Source of the DNA: Trichaptum fuscoviolaceum
Taxonomy: Eukaryota; Basidiomycota; Agaricomycetes; Hymenochaetales; Trichaptaceae
Length of the DNA stretch: 64,000 nt
Direction of reading: 5' to 3'
NCBI GenBank assembly: GCA_910574455.1
Contig: CAJSYZ010000009.1
Span: forward strand, 4,667,040 to 4,731,039
A program made the position numbers and the translations under genes. Shown here piece after piece: positions 35,001 to 45,056 of the stretch (the stretch's first letter is position 1; every line of letters begins with the position of its first letter). Below the pieces are notes generated by a model. That model had not been told where the DNA came from and made no database searches. It saw nothing but the letters and a program-made list of their open reading frames with translations.

Positions 35001-35544
35001 GAGACCAGGTGTACGAAGCGGCGATCCGCTGTGCGAAATCCGGGTCATCCGTGACAAAGAATTCCTCAGAATCGTGATAGACATCCCAATACTTCTCAGA
35101 ATACCGGAAGCCTGGCGGAACCTTATCTCTTTCGCTAACCTGTTCGTCCGTACCACCCGAGTCGTACGGTTCATCCTCGAGCTCAGCTACCGTCACTCGA
35201 GTTCGAGGAGGTGGCCGAGGCTTCGCGCGGCGTGCGCGGTTCGAGGTCTCCGTACGAGCTGTGCGCACTGCGTCTGGCTCCGGGGGACCTTCCATCTGAA
35301 ACTCCGTACGGTCCGTACGAGGCTGACAGGCCTTCGCACAGCGCGTAAAAGTCATCTGGTCGTTCGCCCAGTCGATCTCTGGGTTGTGGAGTCGCAGCCA
35401 GTCGACCCCAATAATCAGGGGATAGTCCCCAATGTCCGCCACCACTGCAGTCACGTACTCAGTGTGCGATCCGACCGTTAAACTAATCGGCACTTCATCT
35501 GTGAGCCAGCCCACATTGTTCAAAGAGTTGTCGGCATTGTACAA
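32005..35544 (-). CDS. Pol polyprotein: RT, RNase H, integrase, chromodomain
   Basis: A single frame of 1179 codons. The first 60 residues are the end of the protease (DYPLIIGVDWL). Reverse transcriptase shows TTLDL near 328 and the YLDD active site at 390-393. RNase H begins at ECDASDF (about 537). Integrase has the zinc-binding His/Cys set (about 760-801) and a likely D831, D891, E927 triad. The C-terminus has a chromodomain with YLVRWKGY, which in this class guides insertion to marked chromatin. The listed start is not a true start codon: the frame is entered from the protease by frameshift or was broken by mutation. The frame is otherwise uninterrupted. Confidence 0.93.
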   Translation of the reverse strand: MYNADNSLNNVGWLTDEVPISLTVGSHTEYVTAVVADIGDYPLIIGVDWLRLHNPEIDWANDQMTFTRCAKACQPRTDRTEFQMEGPPEPDAVRTARTETSNRARRAKPRPPPRTRVTVAELEDEPYDSGGTDEQVSERDKVPPGFRYSEKYWDVYHDSEEFFVTDDPDFAQRIAASYTWSQAIAEKTAVKEGEKSFEELVPPQYRDFAKVFSKDRAERLPTRKPYDHAIDLVPGAVPSYSKIYPMAPNERTALKEFIEENLRKGYIRPSKSPAAAPVFFIKKKDGSLRMVVDYRKLNAMTVKNRYPLPLTTELVDALKKAKVFTTLDLRSGYHNVRMKEGDEWKAAFRTQEGHFEPTVMTFGLTNAPATFQHMMNDIFKDLNGVIVIIYLDDLLIFSENEEDHVEHVRTVLERLEKHDLFVKPEKCKFHQSSVEYLGMVIGAGTVSMDPAKVSAVLEWPTPAKVKDIQAFLGFANFYRRFIEDYSRIVRPMTELLRKDVRFEWGTRQQASFDELKRRFTQAPVLAMPDLEKPFILECDASDFATGAVLSQVGTDGTIHPVAFYSKSLNDAERNYEIYDKELLAIVRSLDEWRHYLEGSPHKIDVVSDHKNLLYFSEARNLTRRQARWSIFLSRFDFTIRHRPGRLGGKPDAMSRRTDLEPNGPDNTNRTLLDRDLLRLHAMRRGMVRLEGDTALLRRIRSSKSWDEELVEAIEALKGKAPVSLKKELEDWNTEDGLLLYRGKVYVPKDEEIRRDIVKLHHDSLPVGHPGRWKTYELVSRNYWWPGMSSFVERYVSGCDTCMRTKNIPQRPVGPLEPNEVPSGPWQTISCDFITQLPPSEGFDAIFVVVDRLTKQAHFVPTTSDVDSTRTAELFVSEVWKHHGTPRKIISDRGPQFVSRFMKEFFKRLGIKGATSTSFHPQTDGQTERVNQELEQYLRAFTDVRQENWARLLPMAEFAHNTRAHSATRTSPFALLYGYKPGFAIVPSTGLSTVPAADDRLDMLKKAQDDAQAALEVAADRMKRYYDQHRTDVPDIEPGDRVWLEARNIALPGARKLNHRRLGPYEVVRKLSPLNYELKLPASMKVHPVFHVSLLTKYQSDTIPGRVQTPPEPVPINGDIEYEVQEILNSRRTGRTQKLQYLVRWKGYQSDEDTWLDAANMEHAQARIHAFHRKYPLAVR

Positions 35545-35738
35545 CCGCGCGTACGAGGGACCAAGGGTCTCGTACGGAGCCCGAACCGTTCGACAACCGT
35601 ACGGTTAATAAATATCGATGAGGCCCCACTGTCTAAGAAGGCTCTCATCCTTAAGATCTTTCTGCCATCGCTGACTCTCACAGGAAAACGAATGAACCGG
35701 CGCAACTTCTTGTCTATTGACTGTATACTAGTAGACAT
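35520..35738 (-). CDS. Aspartic protease segment, in a different frame from pol
   Basis: Contains LDSGASSIFIN, the aspartic protease active site of retroelements (D-S-G). Its frame ends after the shared Arg/Thr-rich stretch at about 35520-35570. The pol frame resumes there with the protease continuation LYNADNS, so one frame change separates them. Whether that change is programmed or a mutation cannot be told from one copy. Confidence 0.8.
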   Translation of the reverse strand: MSTSIQSIDKKLRRFIRFPVRVSDGRKILRMRAFLDSGASSIFINRTVVERFGLRTRPLVPRTRGCTMPTTL

Positions 35739-35778
35739 AGAAGGGACTGGGACATCATTTTCTAAACAAGAGAATCGG

Positions 35779-37014
35779 TTACGGGTCTCGAGCGGCGCGA
35801 CGATGCGCTGAGACCCTAGTTGAAACCCGATTCCTTCGAGAGGTGCGCCATAAGGACTTTGGCAGCATCAGAAACAGAGATTGGGTGTTCGGTCGTACCG
35901 CTCGGTACGAGGGGGGTCTCGTCCGAGACGTCAGAGATCGAAGCAGTGGGAGCTGGGGCCGGTACCTGAGGTGTCGAGGCCGTACTGACGTTCGTACGGT
36001 TCGAGGTATTAGACGCATGGCGCTTGGGGCACTTGGCGGACATATGACCTTTCTCGCCACAGTGGAAGCATAACCCCTTGCGCAGCGCCTCTTCCCTACT
36101 GATCTGGTCCACCTCCATCGCGTTCGGGTCACGGTGGCTCGAGCCGGTACGAGGCTGGTTCGAGTTCGACGTCTGACGCGTCTGGAAAGCAGTCCAGTGC
36201 GCTGAGGGATGGGGTTGGTACGAGTTGTGGCACGGATGGCTCGCAGCTCATCATCGTAGACACAGCAGGCCTTCACATACCCATCAAAGTCCTCAGGCAT
36301 CTTCTTGAGCGTCAGGTCCGTACGAAAACGGTTCGAAAGTCCGTACCGGAACCAAGCAATCCATGGTTTATCGTCAGCAACCCACTTGGTCTTGACCTTG
36401 AGAGCCCTGTAGCGAGCAGCGTACTCAGCCACGGTTCCAGTCTGCCTGAGAGCCATAATTTCGTTCTCAGCAGCAGCAACAGCATCAGCTTCACCATATC
36501 CAGCAGCCAGAGACTCCAAGAAAGTGTCCAACTTGTCGAAAATGGCGACCGGCTCGCCCTTGTGGATCGAGTCCATGTAGGGACGCACCCACTCGTCTGC
36601 AGGGCCTCGAAGGTAAGTCGCAGCGAACTGGCACTTCGTACGCTCGTCCGGGAACTCGTGCGGGCGCATAGAGATGTAGTTCCGTACCTGACCGGACCAA
36701 GCTTCGTACGAAAGCTTGTCCTTGTCCGCGGCATCGCCCTTGGGGCCGTAAAACAAGCCTGGGGGTGGAATCTTCGGACCCTTCGTACCGCGCGGTTCGG
36801 CGACGCGCGTTTCGAGCGCTCCCTTCAAGTATGCATTCTGCTGAAGCAACTGATCGATCTGCTCCCTCCAGGGGGCCATATACTGGTTCAGCATAGCCTG
36901 AGTCGCCTCATCCATAGTTGGGGGTTGTGGGGGTACGGGTGCCTGCACGGGTGCGACGGGGGGCGCTCCAGGAGGGCCTCCGGGCGCAGGAACAGGCGGT
37001 GTAGCGTTCTGCAT
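35779..37014 (-). CDS. Gag (capsid region; 3' part out of frame)
   Basis: Starts with ATG at 37014 and a Pro-rich leader, then a typical Ty3 gag core (YEAWSGQVRNYI, CQFAATYLRGPADEW, EYAARYRALKVKTKW). Downstream of about 36230 the frame becomes Arg-rich and unlike gag. The zinc-knuckle continuation lies in another frame (next entry). The real capsid part is therefore about 36230-37014. It forms the shell in which reverse transcription takes place. Confidence 0.85.
   Translation of the reverse strand: MQNATPPVPAPGGPPGAPPVAPVQAPVPPQPPTMDEATQAMLNQYMAPWREQIDQLLQQNAYLKGALETRVAEPRGTKGPKIPPPGLFYGPKGDAADKDKLSYEAWSGQVRNYISMRPHEFPDERTKCQFAATYLRGPADEWVRPYMDSIHKGEPVAIFDKLDTFLESLAAGYGEADAVAAAENEIMALRQTGTVAEYAARYRALKVKTKWVADDKPWIAWFRYGLSNRFRTDLTLKKMPEDFDGYVKACCVYDDELRAIRATTRTNPIPQRTGLLSRRVRRRTRTSLVPARATVTRTRWRWTRSVGKRRCARGYASTVARKVICPPSAPSAMRLIPRTVRTSVRPRHLRYRPQLPLLRSLTSRTRPPSYRAVRPNTQSLFLMLPKSLWRTSRRNRVSTRVSAHRRAARDP
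35816..36118 (-). CDS. Nucleocapsid zinc knuckle of gag, displaced frame
   Basis: Encodes CFHCGEKGHMSAKC, a C-X2-C-X4-H-X4-C RNA-binding knuckle. The frame stays open upstream past the listed Met (through HWTAFQ, about 36200) and overlaps the end of the capsid frame. A one-base frame change around 36200-36240 would join the two. It stops just before the protease frame. Confidence 0.82.
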   Translation of the reverse strand: MEVDQISREEALRKGLCFHCGEKGHMSAKCPKRHASNTSNRTNVSTASTPQVPAPAPTASISDVSDETPLVPSGTTEHPISVSDAAKVLMAHLSKESGFN

Positions 37015-37097
37015 CGTACGGGCGTTCGAGCGAAGCGAGCGTCGGCAGAATGGTTCGAACGGTACGAGTTTTTTCGCGCGAGGTAGTGAGAAAAAAG

Positions 37098-37108
37098 ACT
37101 TTTGGCCT
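37098..37108 (-). other. Primer-binding site complementary to the element's own LTR
   Basis: Two bases after the 5' LTR the transcript strand reads AGGCCAAAAGT. It does not begin with TGG, as a tRNA-primed site would. The LTR contains ACTTTTGGCCT on the same strand (37283-37293 on + coordinates), perfectly complementary over 11 bases. Tf1 of fission yeast uses this 11-base arrangement to prime from its own mRNA 5' end. Confidence 0.7.
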
Positions 37109-37110
37109 AA

Positions 37111-37691
37111 TGTTACGACACAGAGTGGTTCTATGCGTTCTCAGGACCTCGGACAACGTAAATCGGACGATCAGCGGCTATGCAAAGCGGTTCCACACTC
37201 TGGGAAGCACTTGACAAGTCAATTAAGCTATTCTACACATCAGAAGCACAAATATAACGTCACCTGGGAAGCACTTGACAAGAGGCCAAAAGTGGAGTGC
37301 TTCTCAGGCGGATGGGCGCTTTTGGCAAGCGCAGGAGGAACTATACAGTTCCTCCAAGCCACCGTCCGTACGGACCCGTGGTCCGATCCGAATTTGAAAT
37401 ACAAATAGAAAGATGCATAAGCATCGCTGGCGCACCGGGTTTGAACCCAAGCGCACAGAAAAGTGTCCGTTAGTGAATAGAATCAAAAGAAACAGCAATC
37501 CCCGTGTGCAGACCGATGCAAAGGTGTACGCGCCGTACGGGCTTCGTACCGAGCGCGTACCACTGACCGTACGAGACCGTACGAGTGTCTCGTACGATGT
37601 CAGGAATCGAAAGTAAATAAAAACATCAGTAACTCATAAGTAAACGGAAAATAAAAGAAAACAATAAGTAAATCCGTGGCGATTCCTGACA
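37111..37691 (-). repeat. 5' LTR of the gypsy element
   Basis: 581 bp, carrying the promoter because transcription runs on the minus strand. If self-priming holds, R begins at about 37293, giving a U3 of about 398 nt. A TGTATAG within the palindrome GGAACTGTATAGTTCC lies about 50 bases upstream of that point and could be the core promoter. Confidence 0.93.
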
Positions 37692-40270
37692 GAAAGCAAT
37701 GAAGCATAAACTTCAAGAAATTGCTGTATGTGCATCTATCTAGATCGTCGCACAATTCTCCGCTTTCAACGCCCACACAGATTTTTTGCATCAACTCTGC
37801 CCTAACCTCGTCTCCAAGCTGATTGGGACCCGGCGGGTGAAGAGAGTGCGCGAAGGCTAAGAGCAGTTCATCGAGATATGGAGCGATCACAGCCGGTGCG
37901 CCGCAGAAGAGGTGGAACAAGGCGCGGGAATGAGGCCTGTTCTGGAGGAAGTCATTCTTCGATGGCAGGATACAGGCGATCACAGGAAGGACCTGATCCA
38001 GTGCGATCTTCTTGAGAATCATGCGAGAGACGGCGCCTCCGGCGTTATCACGCTCGTTCAGCTTTGCGGTTGGTGCATTGGAAGAGACCCCGAAGAGTGG
38101 GAGAAGGGCGGGTGCGGGTATTGAGGTGTGAGATTGACTGTGCTCTGCTCTCCGGGGACACCGACGGCGAAGGCAGCCTTGCTGTGGACTTCGGGCTCAT
38201 AGTCAGAAAGGTCCTGGTAAAAGAGCTTATGGAGAAGCTGCGTCGAAGGCAAGATTGCTCCTATGAACATCGATCGCTGACTGAGCGTTTCTTCTCTTCA
38301 GACATACTGTTAGCCTATGCAATGCAAGGGTACAAGAGGAATGACGTACATCGAATTTAGAGATGCCGGAGGAGATGGTATGGAAGGCTAGCGCGAAGTC
38401 GGCGTTGAGCACGGCGGTCAGGTCTGCCACGAGGTCACCAGCGGAAGACATCAACACAAAGTCGTACTCTGCCTGGTCCTCCATTAGCTCATGATCTGGT
38501 CCTGGTCCTGGTCCGGATCTCGATGACAAAGCGCCTTTTGTTCGAGGATCTGGATAGCGATGTTGCAGATCTCTTCGAGGTCTACGGAACGAAGATTAGA
38601 AGAAATCAAAATGTTAGAAATTTGCGAAGCACTTACAGCGTTCAAGGTGCGCAAGACCAACCCTTTGAAGAGTCTCAACCAGGCAACGCAGGGAGCAGCG
38701 ACGACAGACCTAAATAGGGAGGTGGAAGTCAGTATCGGTCGTGAAAACATGCAGGTGTTGTCAAAATCAGAACACAATCCATATTGCGTCGAAGTAAGCT
38801 GAGTCAAAGGAGATCATGATTGTTGACCTCGCGCGTAAGCAATACTCACTTGTCATCCTCGGTGTCATTCATGTCAAGCAGTGGCACCAGCGCGAGCGCG
38901 ACGAGGCCGTACAGCGATCGCCAGACCTGCAGGCTGCCCAGTTTGCAGAAGGTCCTGATGATCACCAGGATGCTCCCCGGGGCGTTCTTTCCAATGCCCT
39001 CGTAGTAAGGAAGGAGGCGGGAGATGAGCTGGAGTACGGATGGTTGGATGTACGGCAGGACGTGTTGGCCTGTCGCGGCGAAGACGGTGACGATAGCGTC
39101 TACGGAGAGTTGCTACTCCACGGCGATGGCTGAATTGACCTCGAAGAGATTGTCGGCACAGATCGACTAAGTGCCATCGAGTTGGCGTTCTCGTCTTTAG
39201 AATTGGTAGCCGGGGTTACGTGGCTGATGTAGAAGGCGAATTCGTCTCCTAACCATGACGCCGAGGAAGAGGAAGCTGCAGTTAAAAGGCACGTGTTGCC
39301 CTTCCTGATGGGAGGCCTGTGTCGTCGTATCTGCGAAGTACGGGTTGAGGGCGGTTCTTCCTTCACATTTTGCGAATGTACCAACCGCTTCCAGTGCAAT
39401 GCTTCTCCGTTCCGTGTGCTCGCCATCGTCAAAGAGGCTGATGAAGTACGTCAGCGTGTCCATTGGTACGAAGTACGGCGGGAGGCAAAGGATGCACGGT
39501 AGACCCAATCATGCCAGTGACGACCGCCTTGACATTGTGAGGTGTTCCATGAGCAGCGCAAGGTAGCCCTTGACAAGATTCTGCAGGAGTTGGAGCAGCG
39601 CGTCGAGCACAGTGCATGCCCGGCGCTGCATTGTGGGATGGGCAACGAGCACCATGATGGCTGAGCGCAGCGTGCGTGTTGGTGCACTTGTTCACCATCC
39701 ACTCGCAGAGGCAGCTGACAGCCACGCGCGCCGGCATCGTGGTCTTGAATTCCGAGCTCGATGAGCGACCAAGCGTCGTCGAGTATTCCGAGCGACCCTC
39801 GAAAGCGACACTGATCAGCATCCTCGCGCCGCAACGTGCATTTGGATATGCACTTGACATGCCGTATTTGATGAGGTTGATGAGCGTCGCGAAGACTTGA
39901 AATTGAGAGCGGTCGAAGGTGCGTCTTCAGGGGCTCGGCTCCGACCAGTTGAGAAATGGCGTTGCTGAGCAGAGGTACCTCCTGCTTTCTTAATCAATAC
40001 CAAAACACCTCATGATGACCGGAGTGACGCACCAAGATCAACAGCGTGCTGGCGACATGGAGGAGATCACTGCCCGCTCCTGTAGAATATTGCACAGTCC
40101 ACCACCGTCAATGCTTGGAAATCCCGGATGTCCTCATCCTCCAAGTCGCTCTCAATGCACGTCACCGACGGAGGCGCGAATCTCCTCGCTCTCAGGATCT
40201 TGCAGGAGGCTATCGAAACTCTGACCGGGTGGTCGAGGCGATCGTGAAGACGCAGAACGCGAAATGAAAG
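37692..40270 (-). pseudogene. Importin-4/Kap123-type karyopherin pseudogene, copy 2
   Basis: Going 5' to 3' on the minus strand: QDPESEE (about 40200), a VKAVVTGMIGS block (about 39540), EAVGTFAKCEG (about 39390), LPYYEGIGK (about 39010), LEEICNIAIQILEQKAL (about 38580-38530), MEDQAEYDFVLMSSAGDL (about 38480-38430), YEPEVHSKAAFAVG (about 38200-38160) and LPSKNDFLQNRPHSRALFH with PNQLGDEVRAELM (about 37970-37790). These are C-terminal and middle HEAT repeats of the Kap123/importin-4 family in correct order. At least two introns with GT-AG ends remain (near 38850-38710 and 38640-38580). Several frame changes and stops break it, and the N-terminal region is absent. The gypsy element sits directly beyond its 3' end. 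Confidence 0.82.
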
Positions 40271-41084
40271 TTGCGGCGTTACTAAACTGTCACATCCTTG
40301 ACCGTGACCATGACTCCCCGGAGTTCCGGGATCAACTTGAACTTGTCTTCCGATTGCCGGCCTGCACTCTTCCTCCGACGTGCATCACGGGTTCGCCTAG
40401 ATGAAACCTGATTGACGCTCTCCACTGCAGGATGATCATCGCCCCAGGCTCCTTCTCATGTAATGGCAAGCATCTAGTAATCGCTATGCTACAATAGGGC
40501 GCAAGCCAGTCACAAGATCAGAACACATGGAAAACTGCTGTGAATGAAAGGAGTATGAGCCAGTCCATGGTTCAAACTGGGTGTCGTTCAACGTGCGCTG
40601 CTTAGCCAGACTGGTGTTGCCCTTGATCGCCGATTGATGGCATTCTTCCGCCTCCCTTCATCACCGCACAATACAAGACGTGATTAACGCCCTTCGCCGT
40701 CTGATTCTGTGGCTTTATCGAGATAAAGCTTATGACGTTCGTACGTCAGTCTTGGTTCTACTGTATTCCGAGGGTCAGGGACACGTGGCATTATCTGGCG
40801 TTGATGAAATCCCGAAGCACTATGGGAACTCGATTACAGCAAGACTGCACGTTTAAGTTTGCAGACGATGTATTGAGAAGTGTGAGGGTATTGCTCGACT
40901 TCGCAAGATCTCGGATCTTCCGCACCGAACATTCGGAACAGCACTGGAGATGTACCTTCTATTACTGCTGTCATACCCCAGCTGCCGTGCCGTGTCCGCA
41001 TGTTCTATGTAGGACTCCAGTCTATTCAGCGACGACCGTTCTCTTTTCTCCCACTTCCACGTCCTTCTGCTCGTAGTCGACGAT
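40271..41084. other. Spacer and promoter region of gene D
   Basis: Nearly the same as 49700-50523 as far as about 40805. It includes the unoccupied site of the 184-bp MITE (near 40350). A CT-rich stretch precedes the ATG at 41085. No gene seen. Confidence 0.55.
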
Positions 41085-44000
41085 ATGTCTGGTTCGTCCT
41101 TGCTTACTGCGACTTAGGGTTCGTGCTGACGAACTTTCACAGATCCAGAAATAGGTTTGTGAATACCAGTAGCTCACGTCGAATGAGATATTGATGACGT
41201 CAAGGTGTCAATTCGACGCAAGTGCCGAACGCGATCCTTCTCCGACTTGTGAACGCCACCGAAGACATCCGCGACCTTCTTCGCCAGAAGGCGAGTCAAG
41301 GAGATGGTAAGATGCAATTCCCCAGAGCTTCAACGCACGCTGACTTGTACTTCAGAGACAACTCAGCATATCGACCAAGCTTTACAGAAAGGCGAGTATT
41401 CACCAGAAATAATAGTTACTACTCAGTATCCTCCCAACGATCATTCGGCAATCACGGAGATCGTCGATCACAGTAAGTGATGGTATATGCTATATGACGG
41501 CAACTGAATTGACTCAAATGCATATACAGACAGTTGGCCAAGCTTCGAGAAGATAGCGGAGTACAGAAAGAGATGTGCGAAGTACAAAAGGTATTCAACT
41601 CGAACTATCTCATCAAACGAGTCTAATGCATGAACTTCTATTCAAGCGAGTGTAAGAAGATGCAGGTACAGGTACGTATCAGGTATTTACTGCGCAAACA
41701 TTCTTGGAGTGACAAAGAATAGCTGGGTTGCTTCATTGCACACTTGGGCATTGTCGGGGGCGACAATAAAGAGATTGAAAAGGCAGAATCGCTGCGGAGC
41801 GGATTGCTTAATACCGTGCAATGTCTGGAGAAGGCATTCGATGCGACTACCGATGGTACGTGGTCCTATTTTGTAGGCGAAGCTATTGCATGATTGCCGA
41901 CGGTTTGATAGAGAGACCGGCTGCGATGAGGGAAGCTCGCTGGTTCTTCGCTAGGCTTAATAACTTCGTTCATGATTTCGCTTGGAGCCCGCACCAGAAA
42001 GATGCAGTTTATCCTGATAAAGTCAAACAATGGAGGAGCATCACTTATGTGAGTTCAGAGTACATCTTGCTAATGCGAAGATTAATCCTTCTTCGCAAAG
42101 AATGGATATTTCAAAATCCGCAGTAAGGATCAAATTCTATCAACCTGCAGCTTGTACACTAATGATGCGTGGTACAGACCTCGTAATTAACGGCAAATTT
42201 GTTGAATGCTTGGAATTCATCCACGACGTCTTCTTCTCCGAGTTTGAATCAGCAATGGGCGGCGTCTTCAAAGCACTGACGACATTCGTTGAGAAATGTA
42301 AGTAGTTTAGTGCGTGTGCTACTCCTGTATTGATACAGTTCTCTAATGGTGGACGTCTTGATTCTCACGTAGCTGCGAGTGAATGGCTAGCGAGGCAGAA
42401 GATAAAGGACTACGAAAGCTGGTGTGCGGAATACATAAAGATTGTCTTCCCATCCTCGAATGAGATCAGAGAACAGGGTGCTTGGCCAAAGTCTCATGAG
42501 TACGAGTACTTCGGAAAACGACTTGCAGAGCACAGAAGGTATGGCATCCCGTATACATGTACGTATCACTATCCGATCTGACATGCTTATCTTTAGTTTG
42601 TGTGAGGACATGCGGGTAGAGGTAAGTAAGTAGCTTCTGCAACTCAGATATTGCTTTAACGACATTTCAGTTGGACCACCTTGTAACTCACTATATCATT
42701 ATCGGAGGTGACAAGGAGGTCATTAAAGCAACAAATATGCTCAAGGAGGAGCTACTCTCTCATGCTCAGTATCTTGAGAATGCCCTTCTTAGTCGACCGG
42801 GAGGTTGGTAATATGCCATGTGATGGGCGAGCAAGCTCTAATATGCAGTTTTCATAGATTTCCGAACGGAAATGAACAACGTGATTCAAAGCCTTCTCTT
42901 CGCCGTCATTTGCTTTCAAAGCAGTCTCTATCATCAAAAACACGCATTTTACTTCCGAAAAGTCAAGCAATGGGTAACCTGTACATGGGTGAGTACCGCG
43001 TCTATGGTGGACATGTGACATTGACTCATCAACGCATAGATCGGAGTGCACAGAATCTTGAGTATGCAAGAAGGAGATTTTCGAAGGTGTCTGTATTTCT
43101 GACGGTATCATGGGTTAAGGTTTATTGCAGCGCGGAAAAGAGTTTCAATGCATGTCTTACGTGTGCAACACTTTCCTTTCCGAATTTGACCGCGCGATGA
43201 TCGGTATGACACATGGAGAACTAGTGAAATCGGAAGAGAAGTCCTTCAGCGCAGTACCGGAAGAACTGAAGACGTTCGGAAAGGAGTGTAAGTAGTTTAT
43301 TAACGGCTACGTCCATATGTACTCTAACTCAAAACTAGCCCTGCCAAAATTCCTTGTTGACCAGATGGAGAGGGACACAACACGATATATCAACTTGACA
43401 ACAATTGCCACCTTCTTCTCCAGTGTGACAGCGACCACACTCCAGTTCACGTACGCACCATCGGAATCGGAACCGTCCAACTCCTTGAGAGGGGTGGTCA
43501 ACCTCTTCTGGTTCTTGTCGTTAGTCTTCAGCGTATCTTCGGGTGTGAGTAGCTTGTTGGGATTGACTTGGAGGAAATCTTCAATGTGTGCGAGCATCTT
43601 CATCTATAAGTCAGGCAGAACTAACGAGCGTTGAAGATACGACACTCGTGTTCCTCCGAAACTCATTCGCATGTGGTTCGACAAGGCGCCCATGCTGTTC
43701 CTTATTATTGCAGCTGTCGCTTTTGTCATTGGCCTGAATCTGTTTGCGTATTTGTCTCTTCAGGTCCGTCTCAAAGTATCTAAAGGTCAGTATAGAGTCT
43801 AACGTATATCCAGCCACGATATGTCTCTTTTTCAACGACCATTCTCACCGGAATACACGGAGCGTGCTTAATTGCCGTTACGGCTTGGTTTATATACCAA
43901 CTCAAGCACGAGTCCATTTGGGCTGGCTGGGTCAGGGCGGTCATGAAGCCAATTACGACATTCATAGGATGGATCAGCACAGGCGTGAAATGGATTTGTA

Positions 44001-45056
44001 AGATGGTAAAGCGGCCCTACGAGAAGTACAAACGGAACTTGCACCTGCAGCGCAATATCTTTTGGTATACCCTCCATCCGCTATGCCAAATTCGTGTTAA
44101 CAATCCGGTGTAGGGCCTTCGGGATGGACAACCGCGTAGCGGGGCTGAACCACGACATAGACTGGGAGCTGAACTGGCCAGGGCCGTATCTCCTTTCCAA
44201 GCTCATCCGCTGCATTGCATATCCGATCAAGAGATGCTGTCTGGCAACAAAGAAGGCTCTTTCCACCCTCAGTCACACTGTCCGGCCGCATATATGCGTT
44301 CCCTCTCATACAGAAGTCGCAGGAGACGACGTTGAGAGGGGAGAAAGTGGCAGACGAAAAGAAGAGGAAGCGCCAGAGAAAACGTCCTCGGAAACCACGG
44401 CCGGGAAAGCGAAGAACGAGTTTCGTGGATCTTTACAGAAGATCTTTAGTGACACCGGTTGCGTGAATGAATTCATGTGGAGAATTAACTATTGGGAAAA
44501 CGAGATGTAAGGACCTCCATTTCAGTAACTGTCAAACCTACTAAATTGGATTAGCATTGATAATGACGAGTACTACTTCAAACGGCAGTTCAAAAGTCGC
44601 CTCTGGGGCTACCCGGACCTCTTTGATCTAATGTGCAAAGAATTACGCCCCGCATTGGTTGAAGCACGCGAGAAGGAGATGGAAAAGGAGGAGGAACAAA
44701 ACATGACAATGGGTCATGCCGACAATGGCCCTATAGTACCTGAAGCCACGGGCCAAGACGAGCACGATACCGCTCCTGTCCCAGCCCAATCAAGCCAGAT
44801 TGTTCCCCTTGATGACGAGCCAGATTCATTGGATTACACACAAGTAGATACTCAACCGGATAGCCAAGGTCAACCGGTCAACCATCATCCTACTCTGGAT
44901 GAGCACGCCTTGTTTATTGGATCGGGAAAGACAGAGGTGTTGGAACCTCCGTCCGGAGCTTCGATCCCGCAGTCGGAACCAAAAGCGAAAGCTACTATGC
45001 CTTTCGAGATCGAGGAAGTCCTGTCCACACCGGAGAGCAAGCCCGAGGGATCGTGA
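41085..45056 (+). CDS. Gene D: four-helix membrane protein family copy
   Basis: Follows the gene B exon pattern and stays open at the junctions I checked: ATG exon of seven bases, NST-type N-terminus, cassette pairs (LGCFIAHLGIVGGD and LDHLVTHYIIIGGD), membrane core from 43365, PRYVSF exon, and tail with WGYPDL near 44610. The microexon before the membrane part is 33 nt with a normal GT donor, where B has GC. Only one Trp/Lys repeat (TGVKWICKMVK) is present, the fewest in the array. The tail is acidic and ends at 45056. Closest to B by eye in the N-terminal half. Likely intact; function unknown. Confidence 0.7.

Larger units (their letters stand above)
31367..37691 (-). mobile_element. Ty3/gypsy chromovirus-type LTR retrotransposon, 6.3 kb
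   Basis: Two 581-bp LTRs start TGTTACG and end CCTGACA as read on the + strand. They enclose gag and pol on the minus strand. GAAAG flanks the element on both sides (31362-31366 and 37692-37696). The LTRs differ at a single position by eye, so insertion is very recent. Protease, reverse transcriptase, RNase H, integrase and a C-terminal chromodomain appear in Ty3/gypsy order. Two frame breaks lie in the gag-protease part. A primer-binding site complementary to the element's own LTR suggests Tf1-type self-priming. Confidence 0.95.
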
